NCBI GenBank assembly: GCA_947568835.1
Contig: OX387602.1
Span: 16,605,021-16,669,020, forward strand
Direction: 5' to 3'
Length of the DNA: 64,000 nucleotides
Source: Protonemura montana
Lineage: Eukaryota; Arthropoda; Insecta; Plecoptera; Nemouridae
Shown: positions 12,901 through 23,825 of the stretch, one piece after another
Numbering within the stretch: the stretch's first letter is position 1
Layout: each line of letters starts with the position of its first letter
The notes under the pieces: generated by a model
Databases searched by the model: none
The model's input: only the letters and a program-made list of their open reading frames with translations
What the model was told of the DNA's origin: nothing
Program-made: the position numbers and the translations under genes

Positions 12901-14729
12901 TTTTTATTAACTCTTCTTCTTTGGTGACATGGGGCTAAGTAGGCACTCTTACCTTTTTTCCAAGGACATCTTCGCCATCTGATTCTTCATTTGCTGCTGA
13001 TTTAGGTCGCTTGTTATCTTCGTCATCTTCCGAGTCAGAGCCACCTGGTTTTCTAGTTTTCCGCTCACCTTCTTCATCCTCCGAGTCTGACAAAACTGCC
13101 CTGCGCTTCTTTTTGGAAGTTGCACCTTCATCCTCAGAGTCAGAAATAGCAGCTTTCTTCCTTTTCCCTTGCACTTCTTCATCGTCACTATCTTCATTGC
13201 CCGATCCGGCATTACCACCATCTAGTATATTACAAATTATAACGTTATGGAACTATTTGAATTAACCTATCAACTTATAAGTTCAACTGATTAAATTTCA
13301 CTCTTACCTTCTTTAGAGATATCATTTTCATGATCTGACTCATTATCGCTATCAACAACTGATCTACGTTCTTCTACATCGTCTTCTGGACTTTTAGATC
13401 TAGATCTTGATCTAGATCTAGATCTTCTTCCTTCGGAACCGGCAGGACTTTTGGTTCCCGATCTTGACCTAGAACCAGCCTTGGCTTCTGGAGATCTAGA
13501 CACGGACTTTCTTCCCCTAGAACCTACAGAGCTTCTTGATCCTGAGCGGGACCTTGCCTTTGGAGACCCTACAGGTGACCCAGCAGGGGAACCAGATGCA
13601 GAACGTATCAAGCCTCGTGGGGAAGGGGGCAAAGAGCCAGACTTTGAGCGAGAACGTCTGGAGTTTACTGGAGATGATGGAGGTGATTTTGTTCCTGACC
13701 TTGATCTAGAAGCCCTTGGTGAACCTGGAGGGGATCCTGATTTTGATCGCGATTTTCTAGACACTACTGGAGAAGAAGGGGGCGATCTCGAACCGGACCT
13801 AGATCTAGAATGTCTAGAAGGAACTGGGGAAGATGGGGGAGATCTGGATCTGGAATTTCGTGGAGATCCCGGTGCTGATCCTGAACGTGACCTGGAGCGC
13901 CGAGAAGCTACTGGAGATGAGGGCGGTGACTTGGACACTGATCTGGACTTAGAATTCTGTGGAGACTCTGGTGCCGAACCAGAAGGAGAACGGGAGTGTC
14001 TGGATGTTACTGGGGAGGATGGGGGAGATTTAGAACCTGACCTTGACCTTATTTGGGGAGATCCAGATTGGGACCTAGTGGTTGGCATAGGCGATGAACG
14101 TGGTGACTTTGAAGCAGATCGTGACAATGGAGAACCAGGTGCTGAGCCAGAATTTGATCTAGAGCCTCTTGATCCTAAAGGGGATGAAGGTGGTGAGGGT
14201 GACCTAGATTGTGATTGGCGTAGCATAGCTGGAGACCCAGATCTAGATCTAGATTGCCGATCGCCAAGAGGAGACGATGGGGGCGACTTCGACACTGATC
14301 TGGAGCCAGCCATAGATGCCGGAGATTCCGATCTAGATCTTGATCCTGATCGTGATCGCGCATCAGTAGGAGAATGTGGTCCACCTGATGTGGATGGAGA
14401 CCCTCGGGACTGAACAGATTGACGCGACTGTACACTTCTTCCAGAAACTATTGATAGGTGGTCTTCATTTTCGCTGTTAAATCCGTCATCACTTCCAGCT
14501 CCTTCGTCATCACTTGCACCGTATGGAACTTCCTCACCGGGGCTGGAAGGTTGCTCCCCTACACACATTTGGACGATTTTAAACACACAATGTACCATTC
14601 TATCTTTTAATTACATTTTATCATTGGTACAAAGAGACATTGACGGTAAATTAGGCATTCCTGGGAAACTTTAGGAAGTGTTTAGGCTAAGAACGACAAT
14701 CATGTATTATACGTACTTTCAAAATCCAT
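9958..14729 (-). CDS. IWS1: IWS1, Spt6-partner transcription elongation factor, 10 exons
   Basis: Minus exons 14729-14717, 14558-13308, 13221-12953, 12640-12426, 12309-12162, 12038-11826, 11021-10859, 10754-10625, 10277-10166 and 10080-9958 give 878 residues. IWS1 binds Spt6 and RNA polymerase II and links elongation to mRNA export and H3K36 methylation. Seen: a 417-residue Ser/Arg/Pro-rich N-terminal block in exon 2 with repeated PPSSP and SRSRSGS units, acidic SDSEDE stretches (exons 3-4), then the conserved core from about residue 590: [59 protein letters not shown], and the C-terminal signature SVEGRKMPL. The core fits the TFIIS N-terminal-like domain of IWS1. Intron 6 carries a SINE insertion. 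Exon 1 (13 nt coding) is the least certain exon. Confidence 0.94.
11372..11786 (-). mobile_element. rearranged tRNA-SINE insertion with 12-bp target duplication
   Basis: In IWS1 intron 6. ACGGTGAAAGGT occurs at 11372-11383 and 11775-11786 and brackets a 391-bp insert. The insert has a 72-nt tRNA-like unit on the minus strand (11496-11425): 7-bp acceptor pairing GTCCAGA/TTTGGGC, D-arm GCTC/GAGC, and B box GGTTCGAGTCC at 11445-11435. It also has a second, tail-only segment (about 11664-11774) with inverted ends built on TTAGGATGAACTCTTATTT. Polymerase III promoter, tail and duplication make it a SINE; the internal inverted segment is unusual. Confidence 0.8.
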
Positions 14730-15218
14730 GATGAAGTCACTAAGAAAATCGACGAAATCAAATAAAAGAATGCTTTTATATCTTACGGCATTTATAATGT
14801 GCCGTAATATGGTAATATCAGAAATATCTGTCAAAACTGGCACGCAAACAACCAAAACACTTGCAGCCGTCGCCACCTTTGCTGTGCAAAACGTAGTATT
14901 CAGCCCCTGAGTATGAGCGGGAAGCTTAAACCGAACAAGGTGATTACTTTATGAATCATTAGACAGCGAATTCCAATAATATTTTATTTCAAATATTAAA
15001 CTAAAATTGAGCTATCAGAGTAGTTTTGGCAATATGAACAAATAAAACAGACGTCGTATCCTAAACTTGCCTATCTTTGATCGTTATGAACGTTGATTTG
15101 ACAAGTACCTATACTAATAACGTCTTTGCTAATAACCAAAGACAATACTTATAACTAGTATATTATTTAGTTAAATGCCAACATTATCCAAAGCTCCTGA
15201 AACTTTCTTGTTTTTTTA
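14730..15218. other. upstream of IWS1, no gene seen
   Basis: Holds the putative IWS1 promoter next to the start codon at 14729. No exon, tRNA or repeat was recognised in the rest. Confidence 0.4.
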
Positions 15219-15356
15219 TTTTAAATTTTGTGTAGCAAGTCGAGTTTCCGGGCAACTGTAATTGTGCTTAGTCAGTTTCACAGTGTTGTTGGCAAGACAG
15301 GTCACGAGGTATGCGGCAGAGATCTTCAGACTTGCATATATGGTTCCGAACAAAGT
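15219..15356 (-). pseudogene. partial copy of the SPART last exon
   Basis: Read on the minus strand this segment resembles part of the last SPART exon (19554-19225). FGTIYASLK matches FGTVYAGLE, and SAAYLVTCLANNTVK matches SAAILASSLANNTVK, followed by a weaker match to the KYGQPAAQ region. The DNA strands also match (for example TGTTGTTGGCAAGAC in both). It lies 4 kb downstream of SPART in the same orientation, has no companion exons and ends within about 45 codons, so it reads as a decayed tandem duplicate. It has no in-frame stop over the similar part. An alternative is a duplicated 3' exon that is still spliced; no transcript evidence is available. Confidence 0.72.
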
Positions 15357-16920
15357 TCTGAAACTCTTATCTGCACATATTGCAAGCTGGAGCAAACAAA
15401 ACACAACAAACCGCTGTAAATTTCTTCGCTCAAAATAGTTAAAAAACCGTTTAAATAACTGCTATGTTACAGAGTTACCCCTTCTTTCTTCAACATTAGT
15501 TACTCATTTCTGTTAAAACATCAAACTGTCCTACAACAGTTTCAAAATCAGTTGGCTTGACCAACAAGCTTAATATTCCAAGCTAGTAGAAAGTATTCAT
15601 ACAAAAATGCTCTTATGCAATCGCTGTAATCTGTATCCCTCCAAAAAATACTTCCAAAGTGATTGCCAAATACTTATTGCTGTGAGGTTGAATGTTTGTG
15701 GAAAAAACTTTTATGGAAAAAACACAAAAAAAATTCTCCCAAACATATTTTATTTGTAATCCCAACATAAGCACGTACAAATCACATAATGAATCTCATA
15801 AGTGAGTGTGACCCAATTAACACCAATAAACCAAGTTGATAAAATATCTGTACCACGAAAATCAGCACTGTAATTCTATTTAAATTTACTTCCAACTGTG
15901 GTTTTACAGTTTGGATTATTCATACGACAAGTTTACAACGCATTTTTATTTTTTAAGCAATCTCTATACAATTCTAGGAGAAAAAAATTCAAATCTGTTT
16001 GCTGGTTCATATTGTAATGGATTTTAAAAATTCTTGGGCAGAACTTAGTTCAAATCAACAATGATAGTAATTTTATCTGATCCAAAATGATTGGTCATTG
16101 TCATGACCTGCACAAATCCATTGACAAGTCTGCCACTTGTCCCATGTTACATGAAGAAATATCCTAAACCACAGATATAGGAACCCCAGAAGTATTCACA
16201 TAAGTGGTGTTTTAAATGTGCACATTTATTGCTAAAAAAAATAATGAGTAGAATCAATAATGATAATCAATAATCCTGGTGAGTTAAGTATGTTGTTTGT
16301 ATATTTGGATTTAAATATTTGTATACATTTTTAGAATGGCTATCAAAGAGGGTTTGAATTTTTCTCTCTGTCCAAATCTTACTAATATAAAAATAATCAC
16401 ATTGGGTAACATCTGGAAGATATATTTTAATTTCACTAGCCATCAGTCAATGCTACACTGGCAATATTGTATCACACTTCTTTAGTTATCAATAAATAAA
16501 GATAAACCAATGAATGAATGGCAAACATCAAAAAGATAAACATACAAACCTAAAAACAATTATAAAATATCCAAGCTAGCTGCAAATGGCTAAGGCAAAC
16601 GCCCTCCAGAGCAACTTGAGATTCAAAAAGTGTAGTTTTCTAATTTAGGAAATAATTAATTAATTAATTAATTGTTATCATAATTAGTTTTTTATGAGCT
16701 GCAAGACAGACTGGTAGATCAATTTTGTTCATGACTTCTAAATTTGTGGTCAATTATCTCTTCAAACAGTTTTAAAATTTAAGTGTGTGGCTTGATGCTC
16801 AGTCTGTTACATAATGTCGTGAGGTAAAACAGACTCGTAACACATAGAAAAAGATTATTAATTATTCAACAAGCATATAAAGTAATGGGCAAGTTATGAG
16901 AGTAGTTGGTACGTGCATAA
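15357..16920. other. gene-poor AT-rich stretch
   Basis: No exon supported. A short TAAT tetranucleotide repeat lies near 16650-16672. The rest is unremarkable AT-rich sequence. Confidence 0.4.
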
Positions 16921-17241
16921 CATATAAGTAGAGATACGTGTTTTAGCATTAATTTTATCGAAATTTTAGTGCTAATTATTCAAATTTTAGCTTTTATAGC
17001 TAAATAGAAAAAAGGGCTTTTGCGATCTACATTCGAAAGTAATGCGGATTTTGGGCAAGCATTGGGATCATCTCTAATAAAGAAGTTATCAATAATAATA
17101 ACAAAAAAGCAAATATTTAGTTTAGGTCCTCAATATCGGTAGGTATTTGTTAGGGACTTGGAACAAAACTAATAGCACAAATCAATATTTTACATAAAGG
17201 CCACCATGAAATACATTGTATGGCAGTATGAGCGACACCTA

Positions 17242-17424
17242 CTACTTGTTAAAACTTAACATTGAACAAGTTTCAATGATAGCTTCCTTCATTCTTGTTC
17301 CTTTGTCAGTCAGCACAAGGTTTTATTGACTAAAAAACCTCTCTGTATCAACACTGTTCACTGGGGCCCAAATAGTTTGTAAAGTCAGAACTGCAAATGA
17401 GGGGTTTGAGATTTTTATGTCCAT
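17242..17424 (-). pseudogene. hAT transposase C-terminal relic
   Basis: Sixty codons with one internal TAA read SNPSFAVLTL, then WAPVNSVDTERFFSQ, stop, NLVLTDKGTRMKEA and SMLSFNK. This resembles the hAT dimerisation region found near the C-terminus of transposases (pattern PV.S.D.ERsFS..k.iLtd.R). The stop inside the Ser-Gln/Asn junction and the lack of upstream coding sequence show it is broken. Confidence 0.7.
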
Positions 17425-17962
17425 GAGATTTTGAATTAGACCCACTGCCTGGTACTAACAACATACTTTGCAAGAATGTCTTTTTTCACCCAGACAAGTC
17501 TGGTGTTGTAGATTCCACACATCAAAATAGATCTATCACTCACAAAGAGTTGCTTTGTTTGATCCTCAAAAGTCAAAAATTTATTACAACCCATTGAAAT
17601 TTGAAATCCCAGCTAATCTCTATACACCATAGCCTGAATGCATGTGATGCTGGTGCTCACATGGCAAGGAGGGGAAGATTCAGCCAACCAATGGCAATGG
17701 TTTCCTACAGCAAACATTTTGCCCCACTACTTCTACCCCCTAAACTTAGGAATGTTGACAGAATTTGATGAGAAACAGACCTGTTAACAAGACTGGGGGA
17801 AATAATATGACAAATTCTTGAAAATATGTGTTTAGAGAGATAAAATAAACATTTTACATTTTTTGCATGGAAATTAGTGGCTATTTCGCGAAATACACAC
17901 ATTTTAGTGAAATAGCTTCATTATGACCAGGATTATTATCAGGACCATTATGACATAATCAT

Positions 17963-18505
17963 AATGACCAGAATGGATTTCGTGCAGGAAAATCGACAAC
18001 ATCTGCTGCATTCTAGCTTCTCTGTAAAATTACTAACACTTTGGAGAACGGTATTTTGTGATATGTCAAAAGCATTTGACACCCTGGACCATGAGATTCT
18101 GCTGAGGAAGCTAAAGTGCTACGGAGTCACCGGAACGGCAGGAAACTGGTTCAGATCGTACCTCACCGGCCGTAAACAGCGGGTTATGACGGAACAGTCT
18201 TGCGCTTTAAGCTGGGAACTTATCAAGTGTGGCGTTCCTCAGGGGAAAATAACATCCAGACATGTCCTAAACGAGGGCAGGAAAATCTATAATGAACTAT
18301 GTGAACCAATTAAAGAGGCCAAGGACCGATCAATATTCAAGACAAGGCTGGCCGCATTTTTAGCTGAGAAAAAATTCTATAGCCTAGATGAAATTTTTAA
18401 TTCTTGACTTAAACATATAACAATTTACGTAATCGACTTAATTTATAACTTGACCAAAGTTGTACAAATTGTAAAATATAAATAAAAAAAATAAATAAAA
18501 AAAAA
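17963..18505 (+). mobile_element. LINE fragment with internally deleted reverse transcriptase
   Basis: The stretch starts QNGFRAGKSTT, is frameshifted, then reads CDMSKAFDTLDHEILLRKL, GNWFRSYLTGRKQRV and CGVPQG. These are reverse-transcriptase motifs of Jockey/CR1-like non-LTR elements. Right after GVPQG the catalytic part is missing and the frame runs into a LINE C-terminal end (IKEAKDRSIFKTRLAAFL), stop at 18405-18407, then an A-rich AAATAA tail. It is nested in the hAT element. Confidence 0.75.
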
Positions 18506-18662
18506 TCTCTCAATTTAGCATTTATCGCGAAATAGAAAAATCTACCATTCATTCCCGAATTCCATGAGCTGCAAAGAAAACAAACAATATTGACTCTTAA
18601 TGAGTATTTACATATTTTAGCATTTATAGTTAAAATGAAAAACACGTATCTGTACATATAAG

Positions 18663-19224
18663 TAAAATGTAAATATACAAATTGGTTCATAATTTATATT
18701 ACTTGAAAGAACTGAAAATGATAAGAAAAAAAAACGAAGCAGGTACTGGCGTGGAATTGAAATTACGCCCAAAAGGATGTACAAAAATACTTCTTACAGC
18801 GAGTGATCATCCCCTCGACATATGCCCTATGACAAATAAGTTCAGTTGACACTGACGTTTACAGTACTACAGCGATAAGGGGCCACATTCCTCCAAATTG
18901 GCCTTCGCAACAGCTGTAACTAGATGGAAAATCTTAAGTCGCAAAACTTTTCGTGACATAGGCTTGACTTGTTTTTAGACTTCTTTCCTTTGGAATTTAG
19001 CCTTGAGTACAATCATTCGAGTACTTTGGAGCTGCCTGATGATTATGAGCTTATTAGCAAGCATTGTTGAGACTACCACCTCCTCAGTCTGTTTTGGAGA
19101 CTATGACTATCATATTCCCTAGATCTGCATACCTACCCTGTATTTCAATGACTCCTGGAGCTCCATTATATTTATCCTCCAAAGTAGAATTGGTAAAACA
19201 CCAATGAATAAGACTTTAGCATTA
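18663..19224. other. region downstream of SPART
   Basis: No exon supported. It should contain the SPART 3' untranslated region on the minus strand. Confidence 0.4.
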
Positions 19225-22200
19225 TCAGTCCAACTGTTTAGAAGGTCCCTGACTATCGGAACCTTCAATATCTCGGCGCAAACCTACCCTGTAATCCTCG
19301 ATGACCGCCTTGCCCGTCGACTTGGCAGTGATCTTAGCCAACCCTTTAGGGGTGAAGTACTTGACGTTGTTGCCTGCAGTGAAGACGTTACCAACGGCAT
19401 ACAGAGTATCTCCAGTGACTTGCGCGGCAGGTTGTCCGTACTTGTGCTCTACCACCTTGACCGTGTTGTTGGCAAGACTGGAGGCTAGAATTGCGGCAGA
19501 GTTTTCCAGTCCTGCGTACACAGTGCCGAAACCCTCCACTGCACCCGCCGCGACCTGGTGATGAGGGTTGCCATAAACCATAAGTAACTTTACATAAAAA
19601 TTATTAAAAAATGTGCTAGTGGCGTGAACTGGAGTAGATTCAAATTTTCTATGATGATGTAATACTGTTTTTATGGTTATCTCTTGCTTTATGAAGAAGT
19701 GCTCAAACCCTGTTATGCAATACATTCAGTTGTTTTCACTGCCCCAACAAACAATTTGGAGCGTGATTTCTATCCCAGAACTCAGGAACGTATCGGGTTA
19801 GGCAAGTATGCTGTATGTAACCCTGCAAGACAAGTATTCTAGCACCACTAGCACTTTGAGTGGCGATATGTGGCAACTGACCTAACTAACCTGCTATGAT
19901 CACATGATTTTAAAGGTCGCTTGATGTTGAAACTAACCTGCAGAACTCCACCCATCTTCTGCGCTGCCTCGTGCTCACTCAGGTTGGTAGTACTGGAGAG
20001 GAGCCGCGTTCCCTGTCGCTGAATGTGTGGCGCAAGGTAACGACCCAGCGCCATAGTCGCACAGCCCACCTTGCCCGCTGCCAAAACAACACATACCTTT
20101 AACATCTAAGGATAACAATAACTGGATAGTGTGAGATATCATATGAGATATTCAGTGGAATAAACTAAATATTCCAAACCTTGGAACTTGGGTAACATTC
20201 TTCAAAGTATAGAAAATCTTGAGTTAGAAGTCTTCCTTTTTTTTGTACTCACCAACATATCCGGTAACAGTGACTGCCGTTCCCGTCACATCTTTGGCTA
20301 CACGCATTCCTCGACTGACGTTAGGGCTGATGTAGGCAGGGGTTGCCTCTGGATTGATCATTTGAATCAGCTTCGGGGTGTTGTTGTTGACATAGCCGCT
20401 GGCTTTCTCTGCTCCGGTCACCAGCCCTTTTGAAATATACTGCGCTCCTGTGTTTCAACAATCAAAAAGTTTTAAATGTGACTTCTCAAATTAAAGCAGC
20501 GAGATGCTTTTTATAACGTTCTTATCTACACTAGAATGGCATCCTTTAATTTAGCAGCAAAATCATATGCTAACGCGTGCTTATCCAATAGGACGAGCAT
20601 TTCATCAGCTTTGTTGACAAGAAAATTTTGAGAGCAAAGCTATTCTAAAACTGTATTTTACTCTTTACCTTTAACAAGATTCTGCGAAATGGAAAAACTG
20701 AAGCCCTCACTTCTGCGTTTACGGTCAGCTCGCGGAGATACAGAAGGTGGGCCAAATATACCCTGTAATAATAAAAAAATACATTCAACATCCAAAGACA
20801 CGTCACAGCATTACTTCACAGATTCTTTTCTATCTTAAGGAAAAAGCGAGACTGCAAGAAAATATTGGAACGATAAGCGCCAAGGTAGACCTTTACTCAG
20901 CGGTGGAAAGAGGGAGTACTAGGCACTTCAGAAGGTGTGCTAATTCAGTGGCCTCTTTAGTCAAGACTGGGTTGTGATTTTTCCCAGAATCCCAAATCTT
21001 TTATGCATAAAACAGGATTCTGGAAGATAAGATTGTGGGAGTACCTGGAGAATATCATCTAGCAGCTCATGGACAGAGGCATCCGCTTCTGGCGGTAAGA
21101 TGATGCCAACGGCAGCGCCCTCCACTGCTGAGTGAACATCGGGCAGGATGAAAGCACCGTACTCGGTCCGATAACATGGGGACACGCCTGCCACCAGGGG
21201 GTAGATCCAGTCACCGACTTGCAGGAAGGCAGACGGCCGATTATCACGACCACCGTCTGTTACAGGGTCGGGACGAAAACATAAATTCGATCAAAATTGT
21301 TTATATAGAACCAGAATATTGATCAATACTTTAGTGGAACTGACTTTTCTTCCTAGAATTTAGTTTGTTAGAAATTTTCACAATACACCATTAACGCTGT
21401 AGACACAAGTCTTTTAGGAAGATTTATTGGTGATACAAAATGTGAATATTTTTAGCAATACCATTATTATTATTATTTTATTTACTCAGCTTTGGTAGTT
21501 TTTACATTGCCGGTGGCTGAGGTAGTTTACAGAGTTTTCATAATTTATGTTCCGTAGCTAAAGTGCTACGGAGTCACCGGAACGGCAGGAAACTGGTTCA
21601 GATCGTACCTCACCAGCCGTAAACAGCGGAGTACAGCGGAGTACAATTAGATCGAATTTACCAACACCATTTAAAAAATTCTTAAGCAACTTATAACGGA
21701 AATTTTAACCGGTGCAGTAATTGTCATTAAAACACTGAAATTTTTACGAGACTTAAACAAGATTTATAGAGCCTTAAACTAGCTCTTATATGAAAACCAA
21801 TTTCTTCCAATACCAACTAATATCAATAACAGCCTGTGCATCACCTTCCAGTCGAGTTATCTTCAGCGTTTCCGGGGCAGTAGCTGATATCACCCCACCA
21901 TGTGGAGGTATGAAGTAGAGACGCACATTTTCATGCTCATATAATATCTCTGCCGACTGCGGCACAGACTCCACCTGCAGTTCTCGTAGAGCATTGCCAA
22001 GCTCGCCATAGGTCTGTAATTGCAGGTGTTGAGAAGGTTCTGCAGGGAGGACTGAACCAATTGCCTCTTCATAGGACGGTGGCTGAGCTAGCGCACTTGT
22101 TGTAGAATGACTCTGAGTTTGTGCGTCTGCTACTCTACACAGAACTTCTTTTCTGTAAGATCATATAAAGTTCATACAAATATTACATTATTGTCTTCTG

Positions 22201-23292
22201 AGTTGCATTGGTTTTGATAAGTCACAAAATATTCACAACAAACAAGGAATTAAGAGATATACCTTGTATTCTTTAACTTATGAGTCATTTCGGTAATTTT
22301 CTCCCATAGATCAGGAACTTCAGGGCAAGAAATATTAATTTCCAGTGTTTTGTCAATTAGGATCAGTCCCTCCTCATACTTACGAATTGCCTGCAATTTT
22401 AATTCAATATTAAAGAATGATTTCTTTGTCAATTGTAAAACATTTCCAAGAAGAATTCAAGAAAGTATATGATTCCAAGTTGATAATCAGAGCTAACAAT
22501 AGCTAGTGTCAAGAAAAGACCGAGGATTCTTTTGCAATATCTTTGCAGGCAGCAGCTGCATTTGCTTTACTGTGAGGCCACTTGACAAGGCAGCTTGTCT
22601 GGTGCTAGTTCAAGAACCAGAACATACGTACTGCTGGTGTCGATGGGACCCTCATAGGTTATCTAGTCACTGACTGCTCAAAAAAATTCAACATTATAAT
22701 TTTTAATGTGGCAACATTTTTTAAACTCAAAAATAGAACAAAAACCATTGAAATCCAAAAAAATCCAATTAAACCTAATTAACCCCAGTGGGTTGAGTTA
22801 AAAAAAACTGGTTTCTTACAACTTTTGTAAACCCCATTTCGTAAACAAATGTTTGCCACTAACATGTGTTTGATCTTGTCAATTTAAATCTAGAGATTCT
22901 TGTTTTAACTCAAAAATGAGTACCCCAGCATAACTCACAAATGACTTACAGTACCTCTAAATTTCAAATAATTGTAAATACTATGGGTCGTAACAAAGAC
23001 TAAATAGGAAGGTAGTCCATGGGTTGGTACGCTTACAATAAAGTGAATCGGAGGTGCCTACTTCCTTGGGTATTTTGTCAGTTCGCTACAAAAATACTGT
23101 GCACCATTCCTTTCACCCGAGAGCCAAAACATTATCCCAGGAAAACAGCAGGGTAGGCAGTGTCCCTACCTCGTTTGTTTTACCATTCTCATCAAATATA
23201 ACACCCTGTTTGATGATATGGTACACCTCATCATGTTTCTTTTTGAAGTCTTCAAAGATTTGAGGCCACGTTTGTTCTGTCGAGCTAGCCAT
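19225..23292 (-). CDS. SPART: spartin, 8 exons
   Basis: Minus exons 23292-23170, 22390-22263, 22152-21845, 21256-21045, 20762-20669, 20447-20253, 20077-19938 and 19554-19225 give 509 residues (human spartin 666). Spartin acts on endosomes and lipid droplets, binds ESCRT-III through its MIT domain and recruits ubiquitin ligases; loss causes Troyer syndrome (SPG20) in people. Seen: an N-terminal MIT-like helix region (residues 1-80, FEDFKKKHDEVYHIIKQG), a PPSY motif near residue 110 that could bind WW-domain ligases, the mid-region AFLQVGDWIYPLV with GAFILPDV, and the C-terminal senescence/plant-related domain (residues 290-500: KGLVTGAEKASGYV, FGTVYAGLENSAA, YGQPA, ALEDY-like VIEDYRVG). The human mid-linker is shortened. 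Start chosen at the ATG 23292; upstream codons lack ATG. A LINE fragment sits in intron 3. Confidence 0.93.
21466..21629. mobile_element. LINE fragment in SPART intron 3
   Basis: 21556-21629 matches 18109-18182 of the LINE in the hAT element in 73 of 74 bases (reverse-transcriptase segment coding KCYGVTGTAGNWFRSYLT). To its left, from about 21466, an ATT-rich run followed by a CTCAGCTTTGG stretch resembles LINE 3'-end sequence in the opposite sense. It looks like a small rearranged copy. Confidence 0.65.
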
Positions 23293-23825
23293 CACAACCA
23301 AGGGTATGTTACTATTGATGGACAAACCGAACCATGTTACGACACTAAGTTACTTGGCTTGACGATGACCATTGACTCCGAATTGGCATATCACCACGCA
23401 CTTTTGAAGTCAAAGCAAGTCAAAGTGTCTCCAGCTGATATAAATTGACAGCGTGGGAACCCAACTGTCAAATTGTCAAGTATTATCGGTTGATTATTGG
23501 TGATAGTGGGAGGCAGCTGATTATTTGCTGATTTATAGCAATCGGGAAGTAACTACACACAAATCTGGAAATAACTATATTTAAGAATATTTAATCTGTT
23601 TGAGAAATACTAGGTCGCGTGTTGGAAATGTTTATTCACACGTGCACAAATGCTTAGAGAGATTAGGAGCAGTAATAACCTCAAACCACTTTGTATTTCG
23701 ATTTTAAGTGTAGACTTTCATATTTGCGTAATTTGTCCAAAATTGTCATATTCACATTGATCGAAATAAGGTTTAAGTGTTACGACTAATGGAATGCTGC
23801 AATGTTGTGTCAATCGCACGAGATT
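23293..23825. promoter_or_regulatory. divergent promoter region SPART / UVRAG
   Basis: The 533 bp between the divergent ATG codons (23292 minus, 23826 plus) holds no exon. Both promoters should lie here; whether they are shared cannot be told from sequence. Confidence 0.45.

Larger units (their letters stand above)
16921..18662. mobile_element. hAT-family DNA transposon, decayed, with nested LINE
   Basis: CATATAAG at 16921-16928 and 18655-18662 is an 8-bp direct repeat, the hAT hallmark length. Just inside, the ends are inverted: left TAGAGATACGTGTTTT, right (minus strand) TACAGATACGTGTTTT, one mismatch in 16. The 1,726-bp interior carries a minus-strand hAT transposase C-terminal relic at 17424-17242 and a + strand LINE fragment at about 17963-18505. 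The element is inactive. Confidence 0.75.

Noticed and set aside
13451..14413. 320-codon plus-strand ORF antisense to IWS1
   Set aside because: It is the reverse reading of Ser/Arg repeat codons, which yields Asp/Gly/Glu repeats and few stops. The minus-strand frame is spliced into a full IWS1 protein.
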